Position numbers and translations under genes: made by a program | Notes under the pieces: generated by a model | The model's input: the letters and a program-made list of their open reading frames with translations, nothing else | Told to the model about the DNA's origin: nothing | Databases searched by the model: none | In this document: positions 25,031-33,062 of the stretch, piece by piece | Numbering within the stretch: the stretch's first letter is position 1 | Layout: every line of letters starts with the position of its first letter | From: Chlamydiia bacterium | GTDB taxonomy: Bacteria; Chlamydiota; Chlamydiia; Chlamydiales; 2-12-FULL-49-11 | Length of the DNA: 46,470 nt | Reading direction: 5' to 3' | NCBI GenBank assembly: GCA_022601595.1 | Contig: JAJACI010000007.1 | Span: 1-46,470 of the forward strand

Positions 25031-25780
25031 ATGAAAGAACTTTTTTCCAAAAATAACCCTATTTTCAAGCACTTAACAAAGCTATGCGCCTCTGCATCGT
25101 ATCGATATGCCCAAAAACATGTTGTCATCACAGGAGATATCCTAATTAAGGAGATCTCTTCTATACTGCCTATCAAAACACTTGTCACTAATCAAGAAGT
25201 TTTTTTAAAAGCCGAAAAAACATACTTAGTAGACAAGCAAATATTAAAAAGTGTTTCAGGGCTCGCCTCTATTCAAGGCCCCATTGCAGAAGTGCCTCTC
25301 CCCCCTTTTGTAGATCTTTGTAAAAAAAGTAAGATAGTAATACTTGATAATATCTCCGATCCAGGAAATATGGGGACGATCATACGTAGCGCCCTGGCAT
25401 TTGGAATAGATGGCATACATATCACCAAAGGGTCATGCGATCCTTTCAATGACAAGGTCATAAGGAGTTCAAAAGGGGCGATATTTAAAATTCCTCTATC
25501 ATATGAGCCCTACACACCGCTAGATATCTCAGGATTTGACCTTCTTCTTGCCCATATGGAGGGGGAAAATAGCCATGAACTAAAGTTGCCTAAAAAGCCT
25601 ATAGCACTTGTGTTAAGTAACGAAACAAGAGGGCTCGATCCGAAATGGACTGGGAAGAAAGTAGCAATTAAAATGTTTAATACCATGGAATCACTAAATG
25701 TTGCGGTCGCAGGCTCCATTCTTTTTTATGAGCTTGCAAAACACTCTTTTTTAAGAGATAATAGTACTCATAATGAGTGA
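25031..25780 (+). CDS. SpoU/TrmH-family RNA 2'-O-methyltransferase
   Basis: 249 residues. The C-terminal SPOUT knot has all three motifs: LDNISDPGNMGTIIRSALAFG, LVLSNETRGL and MFNTMESLNVAVAGSILFYE. The N-terminal region (1-95) looks like a substrate-binding domain of RlmB-type enzymes. It should transfer methyl from SAM to a ribose 2'-OH in rRNA or tRNA; the target base is not evident. No good ribosome site is visible before the ATG. It overlaps rsgA by 8 bases, so both form one unit of ribosome maturation. Confidence 0.9.
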   Translation: MKELFSKNNPIFKHLTKLCASASYRYAQKHVVITGDILIKEISSILPIKTLVTNQEVFLKAEKTYLVDKQILKSVSGLASIQGPIAEVPLPPFVDLCKKSKIVILDNISDPGNMGTIIRSALAFGIDGIHITKGSCDPFNDKVIRSSKGAIFKIPLSYEPYTPLDISGFDLLLAHMEGENSHELKLPKKPIALVLSNETRGLDPKWTGKKVAIKMFNTMESLNVAVAGSILFYELAKHSFLRDNSTHNE

Positions 25781-26669
25781 AATGACCCAACAAGGCCGCG
25801 TACTATCCATCAGAGGGAAATATATTCATATCCTTTCTGAAGAAAAGATTACCATATGTTATCTAAAAAATTCCTTTCGTAGAGAAAAGACCGATCAAAA
25901 AAATACCATAGCAATAGGAGATCTGGTCCTATTCAATGAAAAAGATCAGATAACAAAGATATTAGAAAGAAAAACTGTCCTCCAAAGGATGGATCCCCTC
26001 AACCACAGAAAAAGGCATATACTTGGCGCTAATATAGACAGAGTATATATCACCTTTGCCATACAATCGCCTGCAATAGACATCCCCATGATAGACAGGT
26101 ACGTGATGGCGGCACAAAAAGGGGGGCTAATACCGGTAATAGTTCTCAATAAGATCGATCTTGTTCAAGATAAGTCCCTTGTAAACTCCCTGGTCCATCT
26201 ATACAATAACATCGGAATAGACGTCTACCCCATATCCACCTACACAAAAGAGGGAATGGATGCCTTAAAAGAATCGCTACAAGGTCATTTATCCATATTT
26301 TCCGGGCCAACAGGAGTTGGCAAGACATCGCTAATCAATATTGTAGCAAATAAAGAGCTGCTGGTAGGAGAAATCTCAGCTAAGATACAAAAGGGAAAGC
26401 ATACCACTACCTATTCCTCTCTAATAGCCTTAGAAAAAGATACTTTTATAATAGACACCCCAGGAATAGCATCGTTTGCACTGTTCGATGTTACCGAGCA
26501 GGAGACACTACTATATTTTGGCGATCTAAACGAGCCACTAGGCAATTGTAAATTCCGCACCTGCACACACACCCATGAACCCTCGTGTATGGTAAAAGAA
26601 GCGGAAAAGCAAAATCTGCTCTGCCCTATCCGCCTCTCCTCTTTCCAGACTATTATCTCCGCAGAGTAA
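25773..26669 (+). CDS. rsgA: Ribosome small-subunit assembly GTPase RsgA
   Basis: 298 residues. An OB fold (about 1-75) is followed by a circularly permuted GTPase: G4 LNKIDL (near 130), then G1 GPTGVGKTS (near 183), then G3 DTPG (near 229). The zinc site follows as C-x5-C-x-H-x5-C in NCKFRTCTHTHEPSC. This order is diagnostic for RsgA/YjeQ, which checks the 30S decoding centre. The second Met (codon 4) is an alternative start. MITE B2 follows 25 bases after the stop. Confidence 0.95.
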   Translation: MSEMTQQGRVLSIRGKYIHILSEEKITICYLKNSFRREKTDQKNTIAIGDLVLFNEKDQITKILERKTVLQRMDPLNHRKRHILGANIDRVYITFAIQSPAIDIPMIDRYVMAAQKGGLIPVIVLNKIDLVQDKSLVNSLVHLYNNIGIDVYPISTYTKEGMDALKESLQGHLSIFSGPTGVGKTSLINIVANKELLVGEISAKIQKGKHTTTYSSLIALEKDTFIIDTPGIASFALFDVTEQETLLYFGDLNEPLGNCKFRTCTHTHEPSCMVKEAEKQNLLCPIRLSSFQTIISAE

Positions 26670-26693
26670 GGAGCCCGCCCCTTATAGTCATTA

Positions 26694-26852
26694 TATAGTC
26701 ATTACCGTTCCTTATGACGTATCTTCTGCGAATTTTTGTAGCTTTTTGATAAATGCATCTCACTAATATTTATAATATTAGCTCGCTAAACGCCCCAAAA
26801 TTCCCTCAAAAATTCATTGAACAGTACGCCATAAGGAACGCTAACGACTATA
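26694..26852 (+). repeat. MITE-like element B2 (159 bp)
   Basis: Same length and layout as B1, with ends TATAGTCATTACCG and CGCTAACGACTATA. An extra fragment TTATAGTCAT just outside the left end (26682-26691) shows a second, nested end. It lies between rsgA and the 26884 gene. Confidence 0.85.
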
Positions 26853-26883
26853 GTTGTTCCCGATACGATTTCAAATGCACCTA

Positions 26884-27369
26884 CTAAGATTCTGGTCTTT
26901 CTGAGAAGCCTAGCCCATGTGCCGGAGGTTCATCTGCTGGAGGAGGTTTTCTAAAATGAGTAGGCTTAGCAATAGATATAGTGGTGGTTGTAAAAAGTCT
27001 ATTTAGAGATCTATGCACTTTAGAAAAAAAATCATTATACAGCCTATGACGGTAAACTTTACGTATATGCAATATTGCAAGTTTGGTAAATACATCAGCA
27101 AAAGAGACTAATGGAAAGCATGGCACCTTATAAAGCCTATTCAAGTGAGGTTTTGAAAGAATCTGTGAGTTAACATACATAAAAAATACCGTACTCACAG
27201 TAAGCAATAGTTGAAAAGCTCTCTCTGCAATCCTTTCCCGACGAGGAATCTCACTAGATCCAAAAGCTCGCCTTCTACTCCTATCTAATTCATTAAAGCA
27301 GTTAAATACAACTCCTAATAGACCTACATGAGTTGCGGCGAAGCTTGTGTTTACAACAAAATTTAACAT
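26884..27369 (-). CDS. Orphan membrane protein
   Basis: 161 residues. Hydrophobic stretches at about 2-24, 51-70 and 83-102 suggest two or three membrane helices, with a basic loop between the first two (SRRRAFGSSEIPRRER). The C-terminal 50 residues are proline-rich and polar (KPPPADEPPAHG). No family recognised and no good ribosome site before the start, so the reality and start of this gene are less certain than its neighbours. The pair of hydrophobic segments could suit an Inc-like protein, but the spacing is wider than usual. Confidence 0.5.
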   Translation of the reverse strand: MLNFVVNTSFAATHVGLLGVVFNCFNELDRSRRRAFGSSEIPRRERIAERAFQLLLTVSTVFFMYVNSQILSKPHLNRLYKVPCFPLVSFADVFTKLAILHIRKVYRHRLYNDFFSKVHRSLNRLFTTTTISIAKPTHFRKPPPADEPPAHGLGFSERPES

Positions 27370-27459
27370 AAACAGATACTACCACAACAACTCTAATACA
27401 GCAATAGACAAACACAATCTTTATAAAAACCTCAACTATACAAAAAAGATCGGATAGGT

Positions 27460-28710
27460 ATGTTTAGAATTATGGGAACAATCAAAGATATATACGCCTA
27501 CGAGCTGCTTGACTCAAGGGGAAATCCAACCATTGGATGTAAGGTTATGAGTAACAGCGGTTTTGAGGGGTTTGCAATAGTGCCCTCAGGGGCGTCAACA
27601 GGAGAGCATGAGGCTTTTGAGCTGAGGGACAACGATAGAAATCACTACCACGGAAAGGGGGTAAAAAAAGCGATAGCAAATATAAACGGTCCCCTTACAA
27701 AGGCTTTGATAGGCAAAAGTATATTCGACCAAAGAGCCATTGACCAAATAATGATAGATCTTGATGGAACAGAAAATAAGAGGCGTCTTGGGGCCAATGC
27801 CATCCTAGCCATCTCGATGGCGGTATGCAGGTGTGCAGCCGCGGCAAAAGATGAGCAGCTCTATCGTTACCTAGGAAATGACGGCTACACCCTGCCCACA
27901 CCCATGATGAATATCATCAACGGCGGCGCCCATGCCGATAACAACGTTGACTTCCAAGAGTTTATGATCTCCCCCCATGGTTTTAGTACATTTTCAGATA
28001 AAGTTCGTGCTGGATCGGAAGTATTCCACACTCTCAAAAAGATTTTAAAGAACAAAGGGGCCTCTACAGCCGTAGGTGATGAGGGAGGATTTGCCCCCAA
28101 TCTCTCATCCACAGAAGAGGCGCTAGATTTAATAGTACAGGCAATCAAAGAGACAGGATATAAGCCAGGAAAAGAAATTTCTATCACTCTTGATTGTGCG
28201 GCATCCTATTTCTTCAAAGATGGCAGCTACTATATAGAAAAAAAGGATCCTGCCAAAGGAATGCGATCGGCATCAGAGCAGGTAAGCTACCTAAAAACTC
28301 TTCTAGCCCTCTACCCCATCACATCGATAGAAGACGGCCTCGATGAAAATGACTGGCAAGGGTGGGAGATACTAACAAAAGAGTGCCAAGATTCGCAAAT
28401 AGTTGGCGATGACATCTTTGTAACCAATAAAAAATTCCTAAAAAGGGGGATAGAAGAAAAAGTAGCTAATGCCATCCTCATCAAGCCCAACCAAATTGGG
28501 ACCATAACAGAGACATTAGATACCATCGCCTATGCCAAAGACAATAACTATAGCTTTATCATCTCCCACAGATCAGGAGAAACAGAAGACTCATTTATTG
28601 CAGACCTTGCCGTCGCAACCAATGCCCCAGAGATAAAGACCGGCTCCCTCTCCCGCTCCGAGCGCATATGCAAGTACAACAGGCTCTTGATCATTGAGCA
28701 TGAACTTTAA
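27460..28710 (+). CDS. eno: Enolase
   Basis: 416 residues. It converts 2-phosphoglycerate to phosphoenolpyruvate. Motifs: [27 protein letters not shown] (mobile loop), [19 protein letters not shown], the general acid in [10 protein letters not shown], metal ligands in [17 protein letters not shown] and VGDDIFVTN, the base lysine in [10 protein letters not shown], and [19 protein letters not shown] near the end. All are intact. GGATAGG directly before the ATG favours 27460; codon 5 is another Met that better fits the usual N-terminus. Confidence 0.97.
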   Translation: MFRIMGTIKDIYAYELLDSRGNPTIGCKVMSNSGFEGFAIVPSGASTGEHEAFELRDNDRNHYHGKGVKKAIANINGPLTKALIGKSIFDQRAIDQIMIDLDGTENKRRLGANAILAISMAVCRCAAAAKDEQLYRYLGNDGYTLPTPMMNIINGGAHADNNVDFQEFMISPHGFSTFSDKVRAGSEVFHTLKKILKNKGASTAVGDEGGFAPNLSSTEEALDLIVQAIKETGYKPGKEISITLDCAASYFFKDGSYYIEKKDPAKGMRSASEQVSYLKTLLALYPITSIEDGLDENDWQGWEILTKECQDSQIVGDDIFVTNKKFLKRGIEEKVANAILIKPNQIGTITETLDTIAYAKDNNYSFIISHRSGETEDSFIADLAVATNAPEIKTGSLSRSERICKYNRLLIIEHEL

Positions 28711-28740
28711 TACTCGGGCGCGGCCCTTAACAATCCCATC

Positions 28741-28791
28741 TTTTCTTTTTTTTTCTAAAAAAAAGAAAAAACCTACTACAATTGTAGTAGG
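28741..28791 (-). terminator. Shared palindromic terminator, copy 2, beside an AT hairpin
   Basis: CCTACTACAATTGTAGTAGG (28772-28791) is followed on the minus strand by a T-run, ending the 28945-30417 transcript. Next to it (28741-28769) an oligo-T arm and its oligo-A complement form a long AT-only hairpin that may help end the eno transcript from the other side. Confidence 0.65.
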
Positions 28792-28794
28792 TTA

Positions 28795-28956
28795 AGGAGA
28801 GTCTGATAAACTACACTTTTTAGAATTTCTTCAGATTTTTTGAAATGAAGTCTATTTTGGAGTAAGCGGCATCCCTGTAGGGATGGAGCGCAACGAAAAA
28901 TAGAATTTATAAGAAATCTGGAAAACTATAAAACTGTCCGTTTTTCAGAGTCTCCT
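28795..28956 (+). repeat. MITE-like element A2 (162 bp)
   Basis: Ends AGGAGAGTCTGATAAAC and the near-complement at the right, a central hairpin CATCCCTGTAGGGATG, and flanking TA dinucleotides at both ends. Same length as A3 and A4. The right end is inside the coding region of the next gene and supplies its stop codon. Confidence 0.85.
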
Positions 28957-30417
28957 AAGAGAGTCTAACATTTTCAATACTATCTTGTAGCTTTCTGAAG
29001 GTGGATTATTATGCTTAGCATCACTTACAGCAGCTTGTACATCTTCCAAAGTGGTTAGACCTCTTTTAGACCTTTCTAAACGTTGCTCAGCTGAAGTAAT
29101 ATCTCTTTGGGCAGCGTCCTTATTGTCCGCAGAAGTTATATCTTCCATTATATTTTTTGCTTGTTCTATTAGGCCCGCTTTTGCTAATACACCTACAAAC
29201 TGAGCTAATCTCCTATCGTGCCGCTGACTGTCTGTAAATAGCATAAACTCCTTTTTTACTAACTTAAAAGTTTCTTCAAAGCCCTTTGTATCCCCAAGAT
29301 TGCGTTGAGCTACGGCAATCTCATATAAGTCCAAAATCTGACCATACGGATTCACAGCATCTTTAGGTCTTGCTACTAAACCAGATTTTATTTGCGAAAT
29401 TGTATCTAAGACCTCTTCTTGACCAACAAAGAGCTCTTTAGTAACTGTTATATCCGTTAACAACTCTTTTAATTTCATAAATCTAGCTAGTCCATTAGCT
29501 AAGTTTTTAGGATCAACAATGATCTTTTTTAGAGTATTAAATGTCTCTTTTGCTTCTCCTCTAAAACCAGCCTTATTCAGAGCTTTTACAGCCGCAACTA
29601 GCTGGCTGTATTTGCAAAGCGGATCAGCTTGATCGTTAATCATAGATATCGCTCTATTAAATGTCTCGCGAGCAGCTTCTTTATCATCAATGACAGCTTT
29701 TGTAGAAGCAATACTAATAAGCTCATGTGCAAGAAGCTCTTTACAAGCCTCTGCACTCTTAATTGCCTTTTTAGCTTCTTCTGTTTTACTTGCAGCATGA
29801 TACAGTTTTGCAAGCCTTACTTGAGCATATACAATGTAATCTCTTTCAATTGATTCAAGAATAGCTTCTGCAGAACGTATTACTTTTTCTACAGGAAGAT
29901 CAAAAGCTAATCCTAAGTCAACTGTTAGATTGAATATCTTTCCTATGTGTGCACTTTTTGGAAGGTTTTCTATTAGACCATCTATCTCTTGAAATGTTTG
30001 TGTTGCACCCTGTTCATCTCCAACCTTTATTTGAGTTTTTAAAATCTTAATAAAAGCAGGAAATTTTTGATCAAAAAGTCTAATACTACCCGCTATTTTT
30101 TTTGCCTCACTTATTATTCTATATGGTAAGTTATCTAAATTACCTTTACAGCGGCTATCTAAGTTACCTGTACAGTGGCTAACTAAGCTATCTCTATTCA
30201 ACCAGAAATTGACTATAGGCCGCACAATCTGGCTATCTTCACCCTTATGCAACCATTGTTTAACTATAAACGTCACCTTATCTACATTTTGCACAGCCTC
30301 GGATGGATCATTCCCTAAAAAACTCGATAAACACATAAGAAATCGCGTGGTATGGGTGGGGGTATTATCACTGTCTAAATCTAGTACTGGCCCTCTTGAC
30401 TTTGAAACTGAATCCAT
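28945..30417 (-). CDS. Orphan helical-repeat (TPR-like) protein
   Basis: 490 residues from the ATG at 30417, which has AAGG about 9 bases upstream; a Met three codons earlier has no room for a ribosome site. From residue 60 on, the protein is a chain of paired helices with TPR/PPR-like spacing (for example VYAQVRLAKLYHAASKTEEA, IASTKAVIDDKEAARETF, FVGVLAKAGLIEQAKNIM). No signal peptide, no membrane segment. The last codons, AGG AGA CTC TGA, lie inside the terminal repeat of MITE A2. Helical-repeat orphans are common among effectors of intracellular bacteria, but the role is unknown. Confidence 0.75.
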   Translation of the reverse strand: MDSVSKSRGPVLDLDSDNTPTHTTRFLMCLSSFLGNDPSEAVQNVDKVTFIVKQWLHKGEDSQIVRPIVNFWLNRDSLVSHCTGNLDSRCKGNLDNLPYRIISEAKKIAGSIRLFDQKFPAFIKILKTQIKVGDEQGATQTFQEIDGLIENLPKSAHIGKIFNLTVDLGLAFDLPVEKVIRSAEAILESIERDYIVYAQVRLAKLYHAASKTEEAKKAIKSAEACKELLAHELISIASTKAVIDDKEAARETFNRAISMINDQADPLCKYSQLVAAVKALNKAGFRGEAKETFNTLKKIIVDPKNLANGLARFMKLKELLTDITVTKELFVGQEEVLDTISQIKSGLVARPKDAVNPYGQILDLYEIAVAQRNLGDTKGFEETFKLVKKEFMLFTDSQRHDRRLAQFVGVLAKAGLIEQAKNIMEDITSADNKDAAQRDITSAEQRLERSKRGLTTLEDVQAAVSDAKHNNPPSESYKIVLKMLDSLRRL

Positions 30418-30426
30418 AGTAAACAT

Positions 30427-30726
30427 CCTTGGTGATTTCTTTTCTAATCTTATAACTTATCATTACATGCTCTTAAAATAAAGAAGAATCTACCAAGCTG
30501 CTTCCAACCATCTACCTATTTTTTTTATATACCGAGTGTTGCACTTCAACCTTGAACTAGGGAATGTAAAAAGATAGCTTCTATTGACTTTATATCTATT
30601 GTATTAAACTCTATAAACATGCATTCTATCTGATAGAAAAATCATACATACAGAATACTTATAAAGTATTAAAAACGAACACTTAGTTTTATCCTAACAA
30701 TATCAATACTTAAGGAGACTCTTCAA
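30427..30726. other. Intergenic stretch without a gene
   Basis: AT-rich, divergent promoter region between the 30417 and 30727 genes. On the minus strand TATAAG (near 30450) could be a -10 box. On the plus strand TTGACT at 30584 is a good -35, but no -10 lies at proper distance. TTAAGGAGACTCT just before the 30727 start matches the end of MITE A and forms its ribosome site. Confidence 0.5.
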
Positions 30727-31377
30727 ATGAAAGATGAGCATCATAATATAAGAGCCAATTATTTTGAGAGCCCTTTTAAGAGCTTTCCTATAAACAAGCA
30801 AACTACCAATCCAAATATTATAGCAGGACGTTATAGTTACTATTCTGGGTACTACCATGGTCACAGTTTTGATGACTGCGCTTACTATTTAATGCCAGAT
30901 AAAGAAGATGCCGACAAGCTAATTATAGGTAGCTTTTGCTCTATAGCAACAGGGGTAATCTTTATGATGGCAGGAAATCAAGGACATCGAATGGACTGGA
31001 TCAGCACTTTTCCTTTTTTTTATGCAGATGCCCCTTTTAATCAAGAGGCAAAAGATGGAATGAAAAGCAAAGGCGATACAATCATTGGAAATGACGTATG
31101 GATTGGAGCAGAAGCATTGATTATGCCAGGAGTTACCATCGGTGATGGTGCAATTATTGGAGCAAGATCCATTGTAACAAAAGACGTAGAGCCCTATACA
31201 GTTGTCGCCGGATCTCCTGCTAAACCAATTAAAAAAAGATTTTCAGAAGAGCAAATAAAGCAGCTGCTAGAAATCTCTTGGTGGAACTGGTCAGATGAAA
31301 ATCTTGAACATGCAATGCCATTACTATGCTCCGATAACATCGAAGCGCTATATGAATATTTTCTGAGAATTACTTAG
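30727..31377 (+). CDS. CatB-type (xenobiotic) O-acetyltransferase
   Basis: 216 residues, within the 205-220 range of type B chloramphenicol and streptogramin acetyltransferases. A left-handed beta-helix with hexapeptide repeats covers most of the chain ([31 protein letters not shown]). The catalytic His is at residue 87 in GNQGHRMDW, followed by STFPFF, as in the CatB branch; the [12 protein letters not shown] end is also typical. It transfers acetyl from acetyl-CoA to a hydroxyl. The natural substrate in an obligate intracellular bacterium is unknown; drug resistance is only one option. It overlaps the convergent ahpC gene by 8 bases. Confidence 0.88.
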   Translation: MKDEHHNIRANYFESPFKSFPINKQTTNPNIIAGRYSYYSGYYHGHSFDDCAYYLMPDKEDADKLIIGSFCSIATGVIFMMAGNQGHRMDWISTFPFFYADAPFNQEAKDGMKSKGDTIIGNDVWIGAEALIMPGVTIGDGAIIGARSIVTKDVEPYTVVAGSPAKPIKKRFSEEQIKQLLEISWWNWSDENLEHAMPLLCSDNIEALYEYFLRIT

Positions 31378-31957
31378 ACATGTAATCGTTAAGATCTTTT
31401 TTGTTTGTCTTAAAGGCTGGCTGGCCCTCTGTCCAGTTAGCAGGGCATACCTCGCCATTGTCTTCAAAATGCTCAAGGGCCTTAACCATACGAAGCGCCT
31501 CTTCAACAGAGCGACCTAAAGGTAGATCGTTGATAAGCATATGCCTCACCACCCCCTCTCTATCCATCAAAAATAGTCCGCGGTAAGAGATGCCTTCATC
31601 TTCTTTTAAAACGCCAAAATTACGAGAGATTTCTAAATTCATATCAGCAAGAAGTGGATAGGTAATACCTTGAATACCACCCTTCTCTTTAGGTGTGTCC
31701 AGCCAGGCCATATGAGTATAGTGGCTATCACGAGAGCAGCCAACAAGATTCACGCCAAGTGCTTTAAACTCTTCATATCGCTGCTGAAAAGCGTGCAGCT
31801 CTGTAGGACATACAAAAGTAAAATCCAAGGGATAGAAAAATAGAATGGTATATTTATACTCTCCATCTGTCAGGCAAAAATCTTCAACAATCTTCCCCCC
31901 ATCAACAACCGCTATACCCTTCACCTCAGGCGCCTTCTTACCAATCAAACTCATCAT
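31370..31957 (-). CDS. ahpC: 2-Cys peroxiredoxin (AhpC/Prx1 type)
   Basis: 195 residues from the ATG at 31957, just after AGGAGAAAT; the Met at codon 2 is equally possible. The longer open frame to 32011 has no ribosome site. The peroxidatic Cys50 is in DFTFVCPTE and the resolving Cys171 in GEVCPANW, so it is a typical dimeric 2-Cys enzyme that reduces hydrogen peroxide and organic peroxides. [13 protein letters not shown] is a Prx1 loop linked to sensitivity to over-oxidation. No ahpF-type reductase is nearby; thioredoxin is the likely donor. Equivalent in type to CT603. Confidence 0.95.
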   Translation of the reverse strand: MMSLIGKKAPEVKGIAVVDGGKIVEDFCLTDGEYKYTILFFYPLDFTFVCPTELHAFQQRYEEFKALGVNLVGCSRDSHYTHMAWLDTPKEKGGIQGITYPLLADMNLEISRNFGVLKEDEGISYRGLFLMDREGVVRHMLINDLPLGRSVEEALRMVKALEHFEDNGEVCPANWTEGQPAFKTNKKDLNDYMSK

Positions 31958-31986
31958 ATTTCTCCTTCTATTTAAAAGAAAAATAT

Positions 31987-32098
31987 TAGCAGCTACGCGT
32001 TTATTGCGCAATCATTATAGGCGATGTGGGGCGCTGCCCCACACCCCGGAAAGGGTCGTAGACCCTTTTCAAACCCATAGCTGATTTTTTCTGCTAAC
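31987..32098 (-). promoter_or_regulatory. Structured upstream region of ahpC
   Basis: TATAAT on the minus strand (32014-32019) can be the ahpC -10 box. Directly upstream are GTGGGGC/GCCCCAC (32026-32042) and AAAGGGT/ACCCTTT (32050-32068) hairpins, where a -35 is expected but missing. TTAGCAG and CTGCTAA enclose the whole stretch. It may be an operator, or a relic of a repeat. Confidence 0.4.
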
Positions 32099-32168
32099 GC
32101 ACAAAAAATAAAAAATGAAGAAAATAACTAAGAAACAAAGAATAGGAAAAATATACCCAATAGCATAC

Positions 32169-32260
32169 TTTTTCACTCTGGATATTTATATTATCTTCTG
32201 GCGACCGTGTACAACTAAGTACTCGGAGCCAGAAGATAATATAAATATACAAGTGAAAAA
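32169..32260. repeat. Long imperfect hairpin H3, abutting tRNA-Arg
   Basis: The arms TATTTATATTATCTTCTGGC and its exact complement extend outward to TTTTTCACT/AGTGAAAAA. The head is GACC (32203-32206), inner arm GTGTAC, loop AACTAA, inner arm GTACTC (32219-32224), then GGA: the same head as H1 and H2. The right arm ends at the base next to the tRNA 3' end. Confidence 0.88.
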
Positions 32261-32333
32261 CGCACTGGAGAGGATTCGAACCTCTAACCTCCTGGTCCGT
32301 AGCCAGGTGCTCTATCCATTGAGCTACCAGTGC
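32261..32333 (-). tRNA. tRNA-Arg (anticodon ACG)
   Basis: On the minus strand the 7-bp acceptor stem GCACTGG/CCAGTGC, D arm GCTC...GAGC, anticodon stem CCTGG/CCAGG with loop CTACGGA, and T arm AGAGG-TTCGAAT-CCTCT form a regular cloverleaf with discriminator G. The anticodon ACG (wobble inosine after editing) reads CGU, CGC and CGA. CCA is not encoded. Confidence 0.97.
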
Positions 32334-32347
32334 AGAATAGACGCTAT

Positions 32348-32375
32348 AGCATACTCTCTTTGCTCTTTATAGCAA
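32348..32375 (-). promoter_or_regulatory. Promoter of tRNA-Arg
   Basis: On the minus strand TTGCTA (32370-32375), 16-base spacer and TATGCT (32348-32353), ending about 14 bases before the tRNA 5' end. Confidence 0.45.
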
Positions 32376-32392
32376 AGTAAAAAATCCTTTAT

Positions 32393-32421
32393 TTGTAACA
32401 ATTGCTTTGCCGTGGTATTGT
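32393..32421 (+). promoter_or_regulatory. Promoter of the PrmA-like gene, possibly leaderless
   Basis: TTGTAA (32393-32398), 17-base spacer, TATTGT (32416-32421). Transcription would begin about at the ATG at 32428, and no ribosome site is visible, which fits a leaderless mRNA. Confidence 0.4.
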
Positions 32422-32427
32422 TTTTGC

Positions 32428-32988
32428 ATGGAAATTGATTGGGAAGAGATTTGGAGGATACATAGTCCTTATTATAAAAATGGCCGTTTTGAGTTAGATC
32501 TTGATAATGGGGAGTGTGTACTATTGCATCCTGGAGCGGCTTTTGGTGATGGCTCGCACCCCACTACCAACCTGGTTTTAGGTCAGCTTGGCACTCTTGT
32601 TAAGGGAAGGACGGTGGTGGACCTAGGAAGTGGCTCAGGTGTATTGTCTTTAGCATCAGTCAGATATGGAGCTAAAGAGGTGTTTGCCTTTGAAATTGAT
32701 AAAGCATCCATTGAATCTATGGAAAAGAGCATTGCTCTCAATAATATTACCAGTATAAGTATCAATAAGCGCCCTCAGAGCTTTGACATCGTTTTGCTCA
32801 ACATGATCTCCTCTGAGCAGGAAATAGCTCTTAGAAGCCACCCCTACCTCCTTGCCCCAGGCACCATTTTTCTAGTATCAGGGATTTTGGAGGAGGAAAA
32901 AGACAATATATTGCAACGATTTAACCCTAAGCATCTTATAAAAGAAGTCGTCGATAAATCCTGGATCTCATTGTGTTTTATGCTTTAA
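32428..32988 (+). CDS. PrmA-like SAM-dependent methyltransferase
   Basis: 186 residues from the ATG at 32428; an upstream TTG at 32407 would place the promoter inside the gene. It has the PrmA features HPGAAFGDGSHPTTNLVL and VDLGSGSGVLSLAS (SAM site), then FEIDKASIE and DIVLLNM where PrmA has DlvvANI. PrmA trimethylates ribosomal protein L11. At 186 residues it lacks the N-terminal L11-binding domain (about 60-100 residues in the usual 250-300), so it may modify another target or bind L11 differently. Confidence 0.75.
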   Translation: MEIDWEEIWRIHSPYYKNGRFELDLDNGECVLLHPGAAFGDGSHPTTNLVLGQLGTLVKGRTVVDLGSGSGVLSLASVRYGAKEVFAFEIDKASIESMEKSIALNNITSISINKRPQSFDIVLLNMISSEQEIALRSHPYLLAPGTIFLVSGILEEEKDNILQRFNPKHLIKEVVDKSWISLCFML

Positions 32989-33003
32989 CTTTATAGTTTT
33001 ATA

Positions 33004-33032
33004 TTTAATTAAACTAATTATTATGTTATAAT
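33004..33032 (+). promoter_or_regulatory. Shared dyad promoter, copy for the 33063 operon
   Basis: TTTAAT (33004-33009), 17-base spacer, TATAAT (33027-33032), with ATTAT-GTT-ATAAT across the -10 box. Confidence 0.7.
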
Positions 33033-33062
33033 TAATCCTTAATTAACAAAGGGGATCTTTTT

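Noticed and set aside
28945-30417. TPR domain assigned to a known secretion chaperone
   Set aside because: Helix pairs fit TPR spacing, but the type III chaperone class is much shorter, and no consensus positions are consistently kept.
30727-31377. Recent acquisition of an antibiotic-resistance gene
   Set aside because: No integrase, IS or resistance neighbours and no clear base-composition break; the enzyme family is broad, so drug resistance is not supported.
31958-32011. Longer start for ahpC
   Set aside because: No ribosome site, and the extra residues are not found in peroxiredoxins; AGGAGAAAT precedes the ATG at 31957.
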